In this document: positions 1 through 5,794 of the stretch, in pieces | Layout of the letters: the number at the start of each line of letters is the position of its first letter | Position numbering within the stretch: the first letter of the stretch is position 1 | DNA from: Candidatus Equimonas enterica | Lineage (GTDB): Bacteria; Bacteroidota; Bacteroidia; Bacteroidales; Bacteroidaceae | NCBI GenBank assembly: GCA_018066225.1 | Contig: JAGHRU010000153.1 | Location: forward strand, 1-11,988 | Length of the DNA: 11,988 nucleotides | Direction of reading: 5' to 3' | Translations under genes and position numbers: made by a program | The notes under the pieces: model-generated | Databases searched by the model: none | What the model saw: the letters and a program-made list of their open reading frames with translations, nothing else | Told to the model about the DNA's origin: nothing

Positions 1-18
1 CCATAGCGTCGTTCGCGA

Positions 19-41
19 AGCACACCTTTCCAAGGTTGGGG
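19..41 (+). repeat. Inverted copy of the tRNA-Gly anticodon arm
   Basis: On the plus strand these 23 nt match nt 23-46 of the tRNA-Gly(GCC) gene with one missing base and one mismatch, a G to T change at the first anticodon position. Weaker similarity extends leftward to about position 2 (TAGC, GTT and GA match the D-arm region). It faces the truncated minus-strand copy at 64-99, giving a fold-back arrangement of two 5' halves around 42-63. The anticodon arm of this tRNA is itself nearly palindromic, which contributes part of the match, but the flanking AGCACA and GGGG are not explained by that. Confidence 0.5.
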
Positions 42-63
42 ATACGACCCCATCAAACTTTGG

Positions 64-99
64 GGCAAGGTTGTGCTCTACCAACTGAGCTATTTCCGC
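64..99 (-). pseudogene. Truncated tRNA-Gly(GCC) 5' half
   Basis: Read on the minus strand from 99, the first 36 nt are identical to the intact tRNA-Gly gene at 403-475, through the D arm, the 5' side of the anticodon stem and the GCC anticodon itself. Beyond position 36 the match collapses: there is no recognisable T arm (no GTTCGA-type loop) and no 3' acceptor strand to pair with GCGGAAA. It should not yield a functional tRNA as read here. It is either a genuine remnant of a tandem duplication or a rearrangement or assembly artefact near the window edge. The 43-nt leader at 100-142 lies directly upstream. Confidence 0.75.
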
Positions 100-142
100 A
101 AGGATATAGTTCACAGCGTTATACTAAATGAGCTATTTCCGC
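100..142 (-). repeat. Decayed tRNA-Gly 5'-half leader, copy 2
   Basis: Read from 142 on the minus strand it begins GCGGAAATAGCTCA like tRNA-Gly, then drifts, and ends exactly where the truncated tRNA-Gly (99) begins. It aligns without gaps to the 43-nt element at 476-518 (32 of 43 identical by eye), which holds the same position relative to the intact tRNA-Gly. It therefore belongs to a duplicated unit of leader plus tRNA-Gly. Confidence 0.7.
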
Positions 143-175
143 AAGGAGGATTCTGCTGGTAACAAAATCCACAAG

Positions 176-259
176 TGAAGAGGAGGAGACTCGAACTCCC
201 ACGTCGCAATTGACACTACCCCCTCAAAGTAGCGCGTCTACCAATTCCGCCACCTCTCC
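176..259 (-). tRNA. tRNA-Leu (anticodon GAG)
   Basis: An 84-nt tRNA on the minus strand. The acceptor strands GGAGAGG (5') and CCTCTTC (3') pair with one G-U, and the discriminator is A. The D arm contains GGTAGACGC as in leucine tRNAs. The anticodon loop carries GAG within TTTGAGG. A long variable arm, typical of class II tRNAs, follows, then the T arm with GTTCGAGTC. The layout closely resembles E. coli leuU. CCA is not encoded. It is the third gene of the tRNA cluster, 31 nt after tRNA-Leu(CAG). Confidence 0.93.
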
Positions 260-290
260 AGTTGTTTTATCCATTCTCCTACCTGATCTG

Positions 291-373
291 TGCCCAGAAC
301 AGGACTCGAACCTGCACGTCCGTGAAGACACTAGTACCTGAAACTAGCGCGTCTACCATTCCGCCACCTGGGC
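291..373 (-). tRNA. tRNA-Leu (anticodon CAG)
   Basis: An 83-nt tRNA on the minus strand. Acceptor strands GCCCAGG and TCTGGGC pair, with discriminator A. The anticodon stem CTAGT/ACTAG encloses loop TTCAGGT with anticodon CAG. A long class II variable arm and a T loop TTCGAGT are present. CCA is not encoded. It lies 29 nt downstream of tRNA-Gly and 31 nt upstream of tRNA-Leu(GAG), so the three are probably processed from one transcript. Confidence 0.93.
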
Positions 374-402
374 CCGAGATAGGAGGTTGTTTCATTAAAA
401 TG

Positions 403-475
403 AGCGGAAAACGAGACTCGAACTCGCGACCCCAACCTTGGCAAGGTTGTGCTCTACCAACTGAGCTATTTCCGC
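403..475 (-). tRNA. tRNA-Gly (anticodon GCC)
   Basis: A 73-nt tRNA on the minus strand. Acceptor GCGGAAA pairs with TTTCCGC, and the discriminator is T. The D arm is AGCTCAGTTGGTAGAGC, the anticodon stem CAACC/GGTTG encloses TTGCCAA with anticodon GCC, and the T arm carries GTTCGAGTC. CCA is not encoded. It is the first intact gene of the cluster, about 80 nt downstream of the promoter's expected transcription start, with a decayed copy of its own 5' half between. Confidence 0.95.
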
Positions 476-518
476 AAAGACACTGTCCAAGGCGTTCTAC
501 AAACTGAACTATTTCCGC
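476..518 (-). repeat. Decayed tRNA-Gly 5'-half leader, copy 1
   Basis: Read from 518 on the minus strand, it starts GCGGAAATAGTTCAGTTTG, a near copy of the first 20 nt of tRNA-Gly, and then diverges. It ends immediately before the intact tRNA-Gly at 475. The element at 100-142 has the same length, offset and drifted tail (32 of 43 positions). It has lost D-arm pairing and has no anticodon arm, so it is not a tRNA. It will be transcribed as part of the tRNA leader. Confidence 0.7.
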
Positions 519-539
519 TTGTACTCCGCATAAACAGAG

Positions 540-557
540 GCGTTTGCTCTCAAACGC
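540..557 (-). other. Hairpin at the 5' end of the tRNA transcript
   Basis: A perfect 7-bp inverted repeat, GCGTTTG and CAAACGC, surrounds a 4-nt loop. The transcription start inferred from the promoter at 562-593 falls at about 555, so this stem would form at the very 5' end of the primary tRNA transcript. It could protect the leader or aid processing; the role is an inference. Confidence 0.45.
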
Positions 558-561
558 GGTG

Positions 562-593
562 CAAAAGTACGGCTTTATTTGAAACTAACAAAG
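562..593 (-). promoter_or_regulatory. Promoter of the tRNA cluster
   Basis: On the minus strand, TTTG (592-589) and TACTTTTG (569-562) are separated by 19 bp, matching the Bacteroidetes sigma factor consensus TTTG-N19-TAnnTTTG. An A-rich stretch lies just upstream (about 596-620), resembling an UP element as expected for a strong stable-RNA promoter. Transcription runs into tRNA-Gly, tRNA-Leu(CAG) and tRNA-Leu(GAG). Confidence 0.85.
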
Positions 594-785
594 GATTTTG
601 CGCTTTTTTTTCTTATTTACCCCATTTTTTCGTCGCACAGCCCACGTTTTGCTATCTGCACTTTTCATAATACACCCTCGCAAACTTCAACAAGCCCGCA
701 ACGGCGGCAGCAGCCAAACAGAAGGTACTATACCTAATATATATACACGCACGCGCGCGAAAGCCGCCGTAAAGCGACATAAAAG
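594..785. other. Intergenic region with alternating purine/pyrimidine tract
   Basis: No credible gene is seen between the tRNA promoter and the repeat array. The reading frames here are short and overlap one another without any recognisable protein. Two compositional features stand out: the A/T-rich run at about 602-632, upstream of the tRNA promoter, and 737-759, where purines and pyrimidines alternate strictly for 23 nt (an AT run passing into CA and CG steps). Such tracts can adopt Z-DNA under negative supercoiling. Confidence 0.5.
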
Positions 786-871
786 CATCTGGGCAAGCCG
801 TTGAAACTATCCGCCCAAGTCGTTGAAACGATCTGGGCAGGTAAGAAAACTTTTCTGGGCAGAGCGTTTTC
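786..871 (+). repeat. Tandem array of about 22-nt units, array 1
   Basis: Four consecutive degenerate units occupy 786-807, 808-829, 830-850 and 851-871 (22, 22, 21 and 21 nt). The shared form is CTGGGCA followed by about five variable bases and then GTTGAAAC or GTTTTC. The second unit has CGCCCA in place of CTGGGCA. The same unit family recurs at 5659-5763. The last unit supplies the -33 region of the promoter for the BASS transporter, so the array could influence that gene. Confidence 0.6.
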
Positions 872-897
872 TATGTAATATATTATGCGTAACTTTG
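867..897 (+). promoter_or_regulatory. Promoter of the BASS-family transporter gene
   Basis: The -7 element TAACTTTG sits at 890-897. A T-run TTTT at 867-870, 19 bp upstream, is a partial match to the TTTG -33 element. The expected start of transcription is about 904, which places the promoter inside the longest possible reading frame (ATG at 885) and argues for a downstream start codon. Confidence 0.7.
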
Positions 898-971
898 CAT
901 CCTCTATTTCAAACATCTTCATCGCTTTGTCCACCACTTCATCTGCTCTATTGCGTTTCTTGCGTACATGG

Positions 972-1892
972 ATGCTCCCCATCGGCATGGTCACGGGGGC
1001 CCTCTCCTACTTCGTCTATTGCGCCATACCTGCGCTCGACGGCACCCACGCAGCAGCCATGTCGGCCATCAGCGTCATCCAGCCGATGCTGCTCTTCGCT
1101 ATGCTCTTTCTCACCTTTTGCAAAGTGGATTTCCACGACCTGCGCCCGAGGCGTTGGCACGTGTGGAACCTGCTCATACAAATAGCGTGCTACGCCTTGC
1201 TCTCTCTGCTGCTCATCCTCATGCCCGACATCCCCTTGCGTCCTGCCATCGAGGCCATCATGCTGTGTCTCATCTGTCCTACGGCTACTGCTGGCGCGGT
1301 GGTGACGGGGAAATTAGGCGGCGACGTGGGCGGCATCACGACCTATACCATCCTCATCAACCTCGCCGTAGCCATCGTCATGCCTACCTTCATTCCGCTG
1401 ACCAATCCACATCCCGGGCTGGACTTCTCCACGTCGTTTTTCATGATTATGGGCAAGGTGTTTCCGCTGCTGATATGCCCCTTCATCGCGGCACAGCTCA
1501 TCCGTATCTTGCTGCCCAAGGTACACGCTTTCTGCATCAGCGTTAAGGACTTGGCCTTCTACATCTGGGCCGTCGCACTGACGCTGGCCATCGCCGTCAG
1601 CGTGCGCAGTCTGGTCAATTCGTCTGCCTCCACATGGTGTCTCATCGGCATCGCCGTGGGCAGCCTCGCCTCCTGCGTCATGCAGTTTGCTCTCGGTCGC
1701 AAGGTGGGCCGACGCTACGACCACCCCATCAGCGCAGGGCAGTCGCTGGGACAGAAAAACACAGTCTTTGCCATCTGGGCGGGCTATACGTTCTACGACC
1801 CCGTCAGTTGCATCGCAGGCGGTTTCTACTCCATCTGGCACAACACATGGAACTCCATACAGCTGGCGCGCCACGACAAAAACTTCCGATAG
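972..1892 (+). CDS. BASS-family (bile acid:sodium symporter-like) transporter
   Basis: A polytopic inner-membrane protein of 306 residues from ATG 972, with about nine or ten hydrophobic segments filling nearly its whole length. The stretch CPTATAGAVVTGKLGGDVGG followed by TTYTILINL, and the C-terminal GQSLGQKNTVFAIWAGYTF, resemble the conserved core and the G-x-QN-like region of BASS/SBF transporters, which move organic anions with sodium. The substrate cannot be told from sequence; in gut Bacteroidales such proteins are annotated simply as transporters. An ATG at 885 is in frame, but the promoter -7 element lies at 890-897, so 972 is preferred; a TTG at 951 is an alternative. ATG 972 begins just before the first membrane segment, a normal family N-terminus. 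The next gene has its own promoter immediately after the stop. Confidence 0.8.
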   Translation: MLPIGMVTGALSYFVYCAIPALDGTHAAAMSAISVIQPMLLFAMLFLTFCKVDFHDLRPRRWHVWNLLIQIACYALLSLLLILMPDIPLRPAIEAIMLCLICPTATAGAVVTGKLGGDVGGITTYTILINLAVAIVMPTFIPLTNPHPGLDFSTSFFMIMGKVFPLLICPFIAAQLIRILLPKVHAFCISVKDLAFYIWAVALTLAIAVSVRSLVNSSASTWCLIGIAVGSLASCVMQFALGRKVGRRYDHPISAGQSLGQKNTVFAIWAGYTFYDPVSCIAGGFYSIWHNTWNSIQLARHDKNFR

Positions 1893-1895
1893 CCC

Positions 1896-1926
1896 TTTGC
1901 TATATGGCGAGTTTGCCGTAACTTTG
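1896..1926 (+). promoter_or_regulatory. Promoter of the LysE-DUF4924-rfbD-galE gene group
   Basis: TTTG at 1896-1899, a 19-bp spacer and TAACTTTG at 1919-1926 form a full match to the Bacteroidetes promoter. It begins 4 nt after the stop codon of the BASS gene. Transcription is expected to start at about 1933, leaving only about 115 nt before the first canonical in-frame ATG of the LysE-family gene (2049). Confidence 0.85.
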
Positions 1927-2048
1927 CAGCAGTTAAGGTTATACTCGCTGCTGACACCAGTCAGCTAAACACGATATTCGGCGAATTTGCTGGCACCTTT
2001 CAGCTAATCATCAAAGGCTGCCTCATAGGCATCATCGCCTCCGCCCCT

Positions 2049-2636
2049 ATGGGCCCCGTCGGGGTGCTCTGCCTCCAACGCACCTTGCAGAAGGGTCGTA
2101 AATACGGCATCGTCACTGGCGCAGGAGCCGCCCTCTCCGACTTTTGCTACGCCCTTATCACAGGTCTTGGCATGACCTTTATGATGACGTTCATCTCCGA
2201 CGACAAGAATGTCTTTTGGCTCAAAGTAGGCGGCAGCCTCTTGCTCTTTGCCTTTGGCCTCTATATGATACTGTGTAAGCCAAAAGCCAGCAGGGAGGTT
2301 TCCTCGCAGCGCGGCACGCTGACCTACAACTTCGTGACGTCCTTCTTGCTTACCGTCTCCAACCCCCTCATCATCCTGCTCTTCATCGCCTTGTTTGCAC
2401 AGATGACCTTCGCCGTGCCCACCAACTTTTTCGGGGCTTGCTTGGGCTATCTCTCCATCGTGGGCGGTGCCATGCTGTGGTGGCTGGGACTGACCTACAT
2501 CGTCTCCAAGGCGCGCGACAGTTTCGGCCCAGAGGGCGTAAGACTCTTCAACCGCACCATTGGTGCTATCGTGCTGCTGGTCAGCATCATCTACGCACTG
2601 ACAACCATACTGCGCATACGTTTCCTTTTCTTCTGA
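2049..2636 (+). CDS. LysE-family exporter; true start probably upstream and non-canonical
   Basis: Inner-membrane amino-acid or metabolite exporter of the LysE/RhtB type. From ATG 2049 it encodes 195 residues beginning MGPVGVLCLQRTLQKGR, the conserved motif at the end of the first membrane helix, followed by about five hydrophobic segments. Family members normally have some 20 residues before this motif. The same reading frame upstream does encode a matching helix (LIIKGCLIGIIASAP just before the Met), yet between the in-frame TAG at 1890 and ATG 2049 there is no ATG, GTG or TTG. Either an unusual start is used (ATA at 1974 is well placed, ATA 1941 also possible), or the gene has lost its start and makes a shortened protein. 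The substrate is unknown. DUF4924 follows after 7 nt, suggesting one transcript. Confidence 0.8.
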   Translation: MGPVGVLCLQRTLQKGRKYGIVTGAGAALSDFCYALITGLGMTFMMTFISDDKNVFWLKVGGSLLLFAFGLYMILCKPKASREVSSQRGTLTYNFVTSFLLTVSNPLIILLFIALFAQMTFAVPTNFFGACLGYLSIVGGAMLWWLGLTYIVSKARDSFGPEGVRLFNRTIGAIVLLVSIIYALTTILRIRFLFF

Positions 2637-2643
2637 CGCCCTT

Positions 2644-3189
2644 ATGCTCATCGCCAATTCACTTCGCAAGTCCAACTACGCCGAGTATGTACTCTACATG
2701 TGGCAGGTGGAAGACCTCATCCGCTCGGCGGGTGCTGACATCGACCGCCTCGACGACTACATCGCGCGTCTGAGTCCCGAGGCCGCGCAGCGGGCAGAGA
2801 TACGCCAGTGGTATGCCAATCTGTGCACCATGATGCAGCAGGAGGGAAAAATCAAAGCAGGCCACCTGCAAATCAACGAGGTAGCCGTGCAGCATCTGGA
2901 AGACCTCCATCAGCGTCTGCTCTCCGACATCTCTTACCACTACTACCGCCAGATGTATGAGCGTGTCTTGCCCATCATCGTCGAGCTCCGTGCCAAAGGC
3001 GCACGCCGCGACGAGACGGAGTTGCACACGTGCTTCGATCTGCTCTACGGCCTCTTGCTGCTCCGTCTGCAACATCGCCCCATCTCCGAGGCCACAACCG
3101 AGGCCGCCCAAGCAGTGAGCACGCTGCTCGGACAACTGGCCGACTACTATGCCAAAGACAAAGTCGGGGAACTCAAAATCAACGATTGA
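2644..3189 (+). CDS. DUF4924 family protein
   Basis: A soluble, mainly helical protein of 181 residues. The start MLIANSLRKSNYAEYVLYMW followed by QVEDLIR is the hallmark of DUF4924, a family of unknown function found mostly in Bacteroidetes. No signal peptide or membrane segment is visible. The gene begins 7 nt after the LysE-family stop and ends 26 nt before rfbD. From memory, this neighbourhood (LysE-type exporter, DUF4924, rfbD) occurs in other Bacteroidales, pointing to a conserved operon rather than a known shared function. No Shine-Dalgarno sequence precedes the ATG, which is normal in this phylum. Confidence 0.85.
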   Translation: MLIANSLRKSNYAEYVLYMWQVEDLIRSAGADIDRLDDYIARLSPEAAQRAEIRQWYANLCTMMQQEGKIKAGHLQINEVAVQHLEDLHQRLLSDISYHYYRQMYERVLPIIVELRAKGARRDETELHTCFDLLYGLLLLRLQHRPISEATTEAAQAVSTLLGQLADYYAKDKVGELKIND

Positions 3190-3215
3190 CCGACTGAAAC
3201 ACTATAACCGCCGCT

Positions 3216-4079
3216 ATGAAGAACATACTCGTCACAGGGTGCAAAGGCCAGTTGGGCAACGAAATACAATGCCTTGCCCCACAATATGCCGACACTTGCC
3301 AATTCTTCTTCACCGATGTAGAGGAATTGGACATCACTTCCCGCGAAGCCGTGATGCGCTTCGTGGAGGACAACGCCATCAACATCATCATCAACTGCGC
3401 CGCCTTTACTGCTGTCGATAAGGCAGAAAGCAATGCTGCGCTCTGCCAACTCCTCAACGCCACGGCACCTGCCTACCTCGCCGAAGCCGCCGAAGCCGTA
3501 GGCGCAAGCATCATACAGGTCAGCACCGACTATGTCTTCGACGGCACGGCCTCTACGCCCTACCGCGAAGATGCGCCGACACATCCGCAGACGGTATATG
3601 GCCGCACCAAACTCGCTGGCGAAGAAGCCGTCATCCGCGGCTGCGCAGGCTCTGTGGTCATCCGCACGGCCTGGCTTTACTCTTCCTTCGGCAACAACTT
3701 CGTGAAGACCATGCTGCGCTTGGGACGTGAGCGCGAACAGCTTGGCGTCGTCTTCGACCAGATAGGCACGCCAACCTATGCCGCCGATCTCGCTGCCGCC
3801 ATACTGCACATCGCCGACACGGGCATCGTGCCGGGCATCTACCACTACACCAACGAGGGCGTCTGCTCTTGGTACGACTTCACACGCGCCATCCATCGCA
3901 TCGCGGGCATCGACACCTGCAAGGTCAAGCCACTACATACGGACGAATACCCTGTACCCGCAGCGCGTCCACACTACTCCGTGCTCGACAAGACCAAGAT
4001 TAAGGCCACCTTTGGCATCGACATCCCTTGGTGGGAAGATGCCCTCGTGCGTTGCTACCACAAATTGCAGCATCAGTAA
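3216..4079 (+). CDS. rfbD: dTDP-4-dehydrorhamnose reductase
   Basis: Catalyses the last step of dTDP-L-rhamnose synthesis, the NAD(P)H-dependent reduction of dTDP-4-dehydro-rhamnose, in the cytoplasm; the product feeds O-antigen, capsule or other surface glycans. The 287-residue protein has the normal family length. Visible features are the Rossmann nucleotide-binding motif GCKGQLG at residues 8-14, STDYVFDG at 103-110, and the short-chain dehydrogenase catalytic pair in YGRTK (Tyr128, Lys132). The RfbA, RfbB and RfbC partners are not in this window, so the pathway is split on this chromosome. It lies in the same gene series as DUF4924 and galE (57 nt gap to galE, no promoter motif seen between). 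Confidence 0.93.
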   Translation: MKNILVTGCKGQLGNEIQCLAPQYADTCQFFFTDVEELDITSREAVMRFVEDNAINIIINCAAFTAVDKAESNAALCQLLNATAPAYLAEAAEAVGASIIQVSTDYVFDGTASTPYREDAPTHPQTVYGRTKLAGEEAVIRGCAGSVVIRTAWLYSSFGNNFVKTMLRLGREREQLGVVFDQIGTPTYAADLAAAILHIADTGIVPGIYHYTNEGVCSWYDFTRAIHRIAGIDTCKVKPLHTDEYPVPAARPHYSVLDKTKIKATFGIDIPWWEDALVRCYHKLQHQ

Positions 4080-4136
4080 CAGCCGAAGGTTGCACCCGCT
4101 GCTTCTACATTCACCCTTTTAATCTCTCCCTTTCCT

Positions 4137-5168
4137 ATGGCAATACTCGTCACTGGCGGTACCGGCTACATCGGTTCGCACACCGTCGTCGAACTCCAAC
4201 AGGCAGGCTACGATGTCGTCATCATAGACAACCTGAGCAACTCGCGCATAGAAGTCCTCGACGGCATCACCCGCATCACAGGCAAACGCCCTCACTTCGA
4301 GCAGTTAGACTGCTGCGACAAGGCAGCCCTCCAAGAGGTCTTCGCGCGCTACCCCGACATAGAGGGCATCATCCACTTCGCAGCGTTCAAGGCCGTCGGT
4401 GAGAGCGTGGAGAAGCCCCTGCCCTACTATCGCAACAACCTCGTGAGCCTCATCAACCTACTCGAACTCATGCCCGAGTATGGCGTGCGTGGCCTCATCT
4501 TCTCCTCCTCATGTACCGTCTATGGTCAGCCCACGGCGGAGCATCTGCCTGTGACCGAGGCTTCGCCCATCCAGCCTGCGCTCTCGCCTTATGGCAACAC
4601 CAAGCAAATCAACGAGGACATCATACGCTACTACATCGGTAGTGGCGCACCTGTCAAGTCCGTAATCCTGCGCTACTTCAACCCCATCGGCGCACACCCG
4701 TCGGCCGAAATCGGCGAACTCCCCATCGGAGTGCCGCAAAACCTCATCCCTTATGTCACGCAGACGGCTGCCGGCATACGCAAGGAGTTGCGCATCTTTG
4801 GCAACGACTACAGCACTCCTGACCGCACCTGCATCCGCGACTACATCTATGTCGTGGACCTCGCCAAAGCCCATGTCAAGGCGATGGATCGCGTGCTCCA
4901 CACCCCCGAGGCAGAGCCCATCGAGGTCTTCAACATCGGCACAGGCCACGGCGTGAGCACGCTGGAGGTGGTAGAGACCTTCGAGCGCGCCACAGGCGTG
5001 AAACTGCCTTGGTCGTACGCACCGCGCCGTGAGGGCGACATTGAGCAGATATGGGGCAATGTCGATAAAGCCGCCAAGGTGCTCGGCTGGCGTGCAGAGG
5101 CCAACCTCGACGATGTACTCCGCTCGGCATGGCATTGGCAACAGCGTCTGCAAGAGCAAGAATCATAA
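4137..5168 (+). CDS. galE: UDP-glucose 4-epimerase
   Basis: Interconverts UDP-glucose and UDP-galactose (some members also the N-acetyl forms) using bound NAD, supplying galactose for surface polysaccharides and the Leloir pathway. The 343-residue length is typical. The NAD motif GGTGYIGSH is at residues 7-15, the Ser-containing motif SSSCTVYG at 123-130, and the catalytic YGNTK at 152-156 (Tyr152, Lys156). RYFNPIGAHPS and the C-terminal REGDIEQIWGNVDKAAKVLG are standard GalE regions. It follows rfbD and precedes a lipoprotein gene by 25 nt, so it is probably cotranscribed with both. Confidence 0.95.
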   Translation: MAILVTGGTGYIGSHTVVELQQAGYDVVIIDNLSNSRIEVLDGITRITGKRPHFEQLDCCDKAALQEVFARYPDIEGIIHFAAFKAVGESVEKPLPYYRNNLVSLINLLELMPEYGVRGLIFSSSCTVYGQPTAEHLPVTEASPIQPALSPYGNTKQINEDIIRYYIGSGAPVKSVILRYFNPIGAHPSAEIGELPIGVPQNLIPYVTQTAAGIRKELRIFGNDYSTPDRTCIRDYIYVVDLAKAHVKAMDRVLHTPEAEPIEVFNIGTGHGVSTLEVVETFERATGVKLPWSYAPRREGDIEQIWGNVDKAAKVLGWRAEANLDDVLRSAWHWQQRLQEQES

Positions 5169-5193
5169 CCCGCGGAAACACCCACTTTGGCGT

Positions 5194-5649
5194 ATGAAAG
5201 CCACGAAACTGATGATGGCCTTGCTGCTCGGTCTGCTGCTCGCGGCATGCTCCACGAAGCAAACACCTATCGACGACCTGAGAGACTTGTCGGAAGAACT
5301 GACGCAGCACGGCGCAGCCTACACGCAAGAGGACTGGCAGAGCGCAGCCAAAACATACGAGGACATCGAAAAGGACCTTGCCAGGTACGACTACACAGAT
5401 GCCGAGTTGCAAGAAATAGGCAAACTCAAAGCGAAATGCGGCATAGCCTTTGCCCACGCCGCACTGGGCAACGTGGGAGAATATCTCCACGATTTCGGCA
5501 TGGAAATGAAAGGGGCTGTGGAAGAGGTATCAGGTGCTATGGGAGATCTGAACAACGCCTTGGAGGAGATTGACGAAGAGACGCGCGAAGGATTGGAAGA
5601 CGCTGCCGACGAGTTGGTCGATGCCTTGGGCGGCGCGTCAGAAGAATAG
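5194..5649 (+). CDS. Small lipoprotein, DUF6565-like
   Basis: 151 residues from ATG 5194. The N-terminus is a lipoprotein signal peptide: Lys2 and Lys5, a hydrophobic stretch, and the lipobox LLAAC with Cys19. The residues after the Cys (STKQTPIDD) lack the acidic run used for surface export of Bacteroidetes lipoproteins, so a periplasmic orientation is more likely. The mature part is acidic and helical; the pattern of a Tyr/Trp-containing segment (YTQEDWQSAAKTYEDIEKDL) then ELQEIGKLKAKCG resembles the DUF6565 lipoproteins of Bacteroidales, recalled rather than searched. The C-terminus is rich in Glu and Asp. Function unknown. An in-frame ATG at 5029 would overlap galE deeply and place the signal peptide internally, so it is rejected. 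Confidence 0.8.
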   Translation: MKATKLMMALLLGLLLAACSTKQTPIDDLRDLSEELTQHGAAYTQEDWQSAAKTYEDIEKDLARYDYTDAELQEIGKLKAKCGIAFAHAALGNVGEYLHDFGMEMKGAVEEVSGAMGDLNNALEEIDEETREGLEDAADELVDALGGASEE

Positions 5650-5658
5650 GCAATAAGA

Positions 5659-5763
5659 CTTTTTCGGGTCTGCCCAAGGGCGCGAAACGATCTGCCCAGA
5701 CAGTTTTTCGGGTCTGCCAGACAGTTTTTCCCGTCTGCCCAGATAGTTTTCAGGCTATGGGCA
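5659..5763 (+). repeat. Tandem array of about 22-nt units, array 2
   Basis: Five degenerate units follow the lipoprotein stop codon: 5659-5680, 5681-5702, 5703-5723, 5724-5745 and a weaker one from 5746. The repeated form is GTTTTTCGGGTCTGCCCAGA. The first two units contain CTGCCCAAGGGCGCGAAAC and GAAACGATCTGCCCA, which pair off with CTGGGCAAGCCGTTGAAAC and GAAACGATCTGGGCA in array 1 (786-871). Period (21-22 nt), register and sequence therefore agree, which makes them one family. There are no spacers, so this is not a CRISPR array. Confidence 0.65.
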
Positions 5764-5794
5764 GTGTCGCAAAATGTGCTTTAACGCCACTAAA

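Noticed and set aside
262..804. Short plus-strand frames across the tRNA cluster and its upstream region
   Set aside because: They lie over tRNA genes on the opposite strand or in A/T-rich intergenic DNA, overlap each other, and match no protein family I recognise.
786..871. Possible CRISPR array
   Set aside because: Units are head-to-tail without spacers, short, and degenerate; no cas gene is present in the window.
885..971. Extension of the BASS transporter to ATG 885
   Set aside because: The promoter -7 element TAACTTTG at 890-897 lies within this segment, and the extra residues do not look like part of a transporter.
2004..3896. Long minus-strand frames (2004-2675, 2659-3135, 3147-3896)
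   Set aside because: They mirror LysE, DUF4924 and rfbD on the plus strand, have skewed composition and show no domain.
5029..5193. Upstream extension of the lipoprotein from ATG 5029
   Set aside because: It overlaps galE by 140 bases and would bury the lipoprotein signal peptide, which starts cleanly at ATG 5194.
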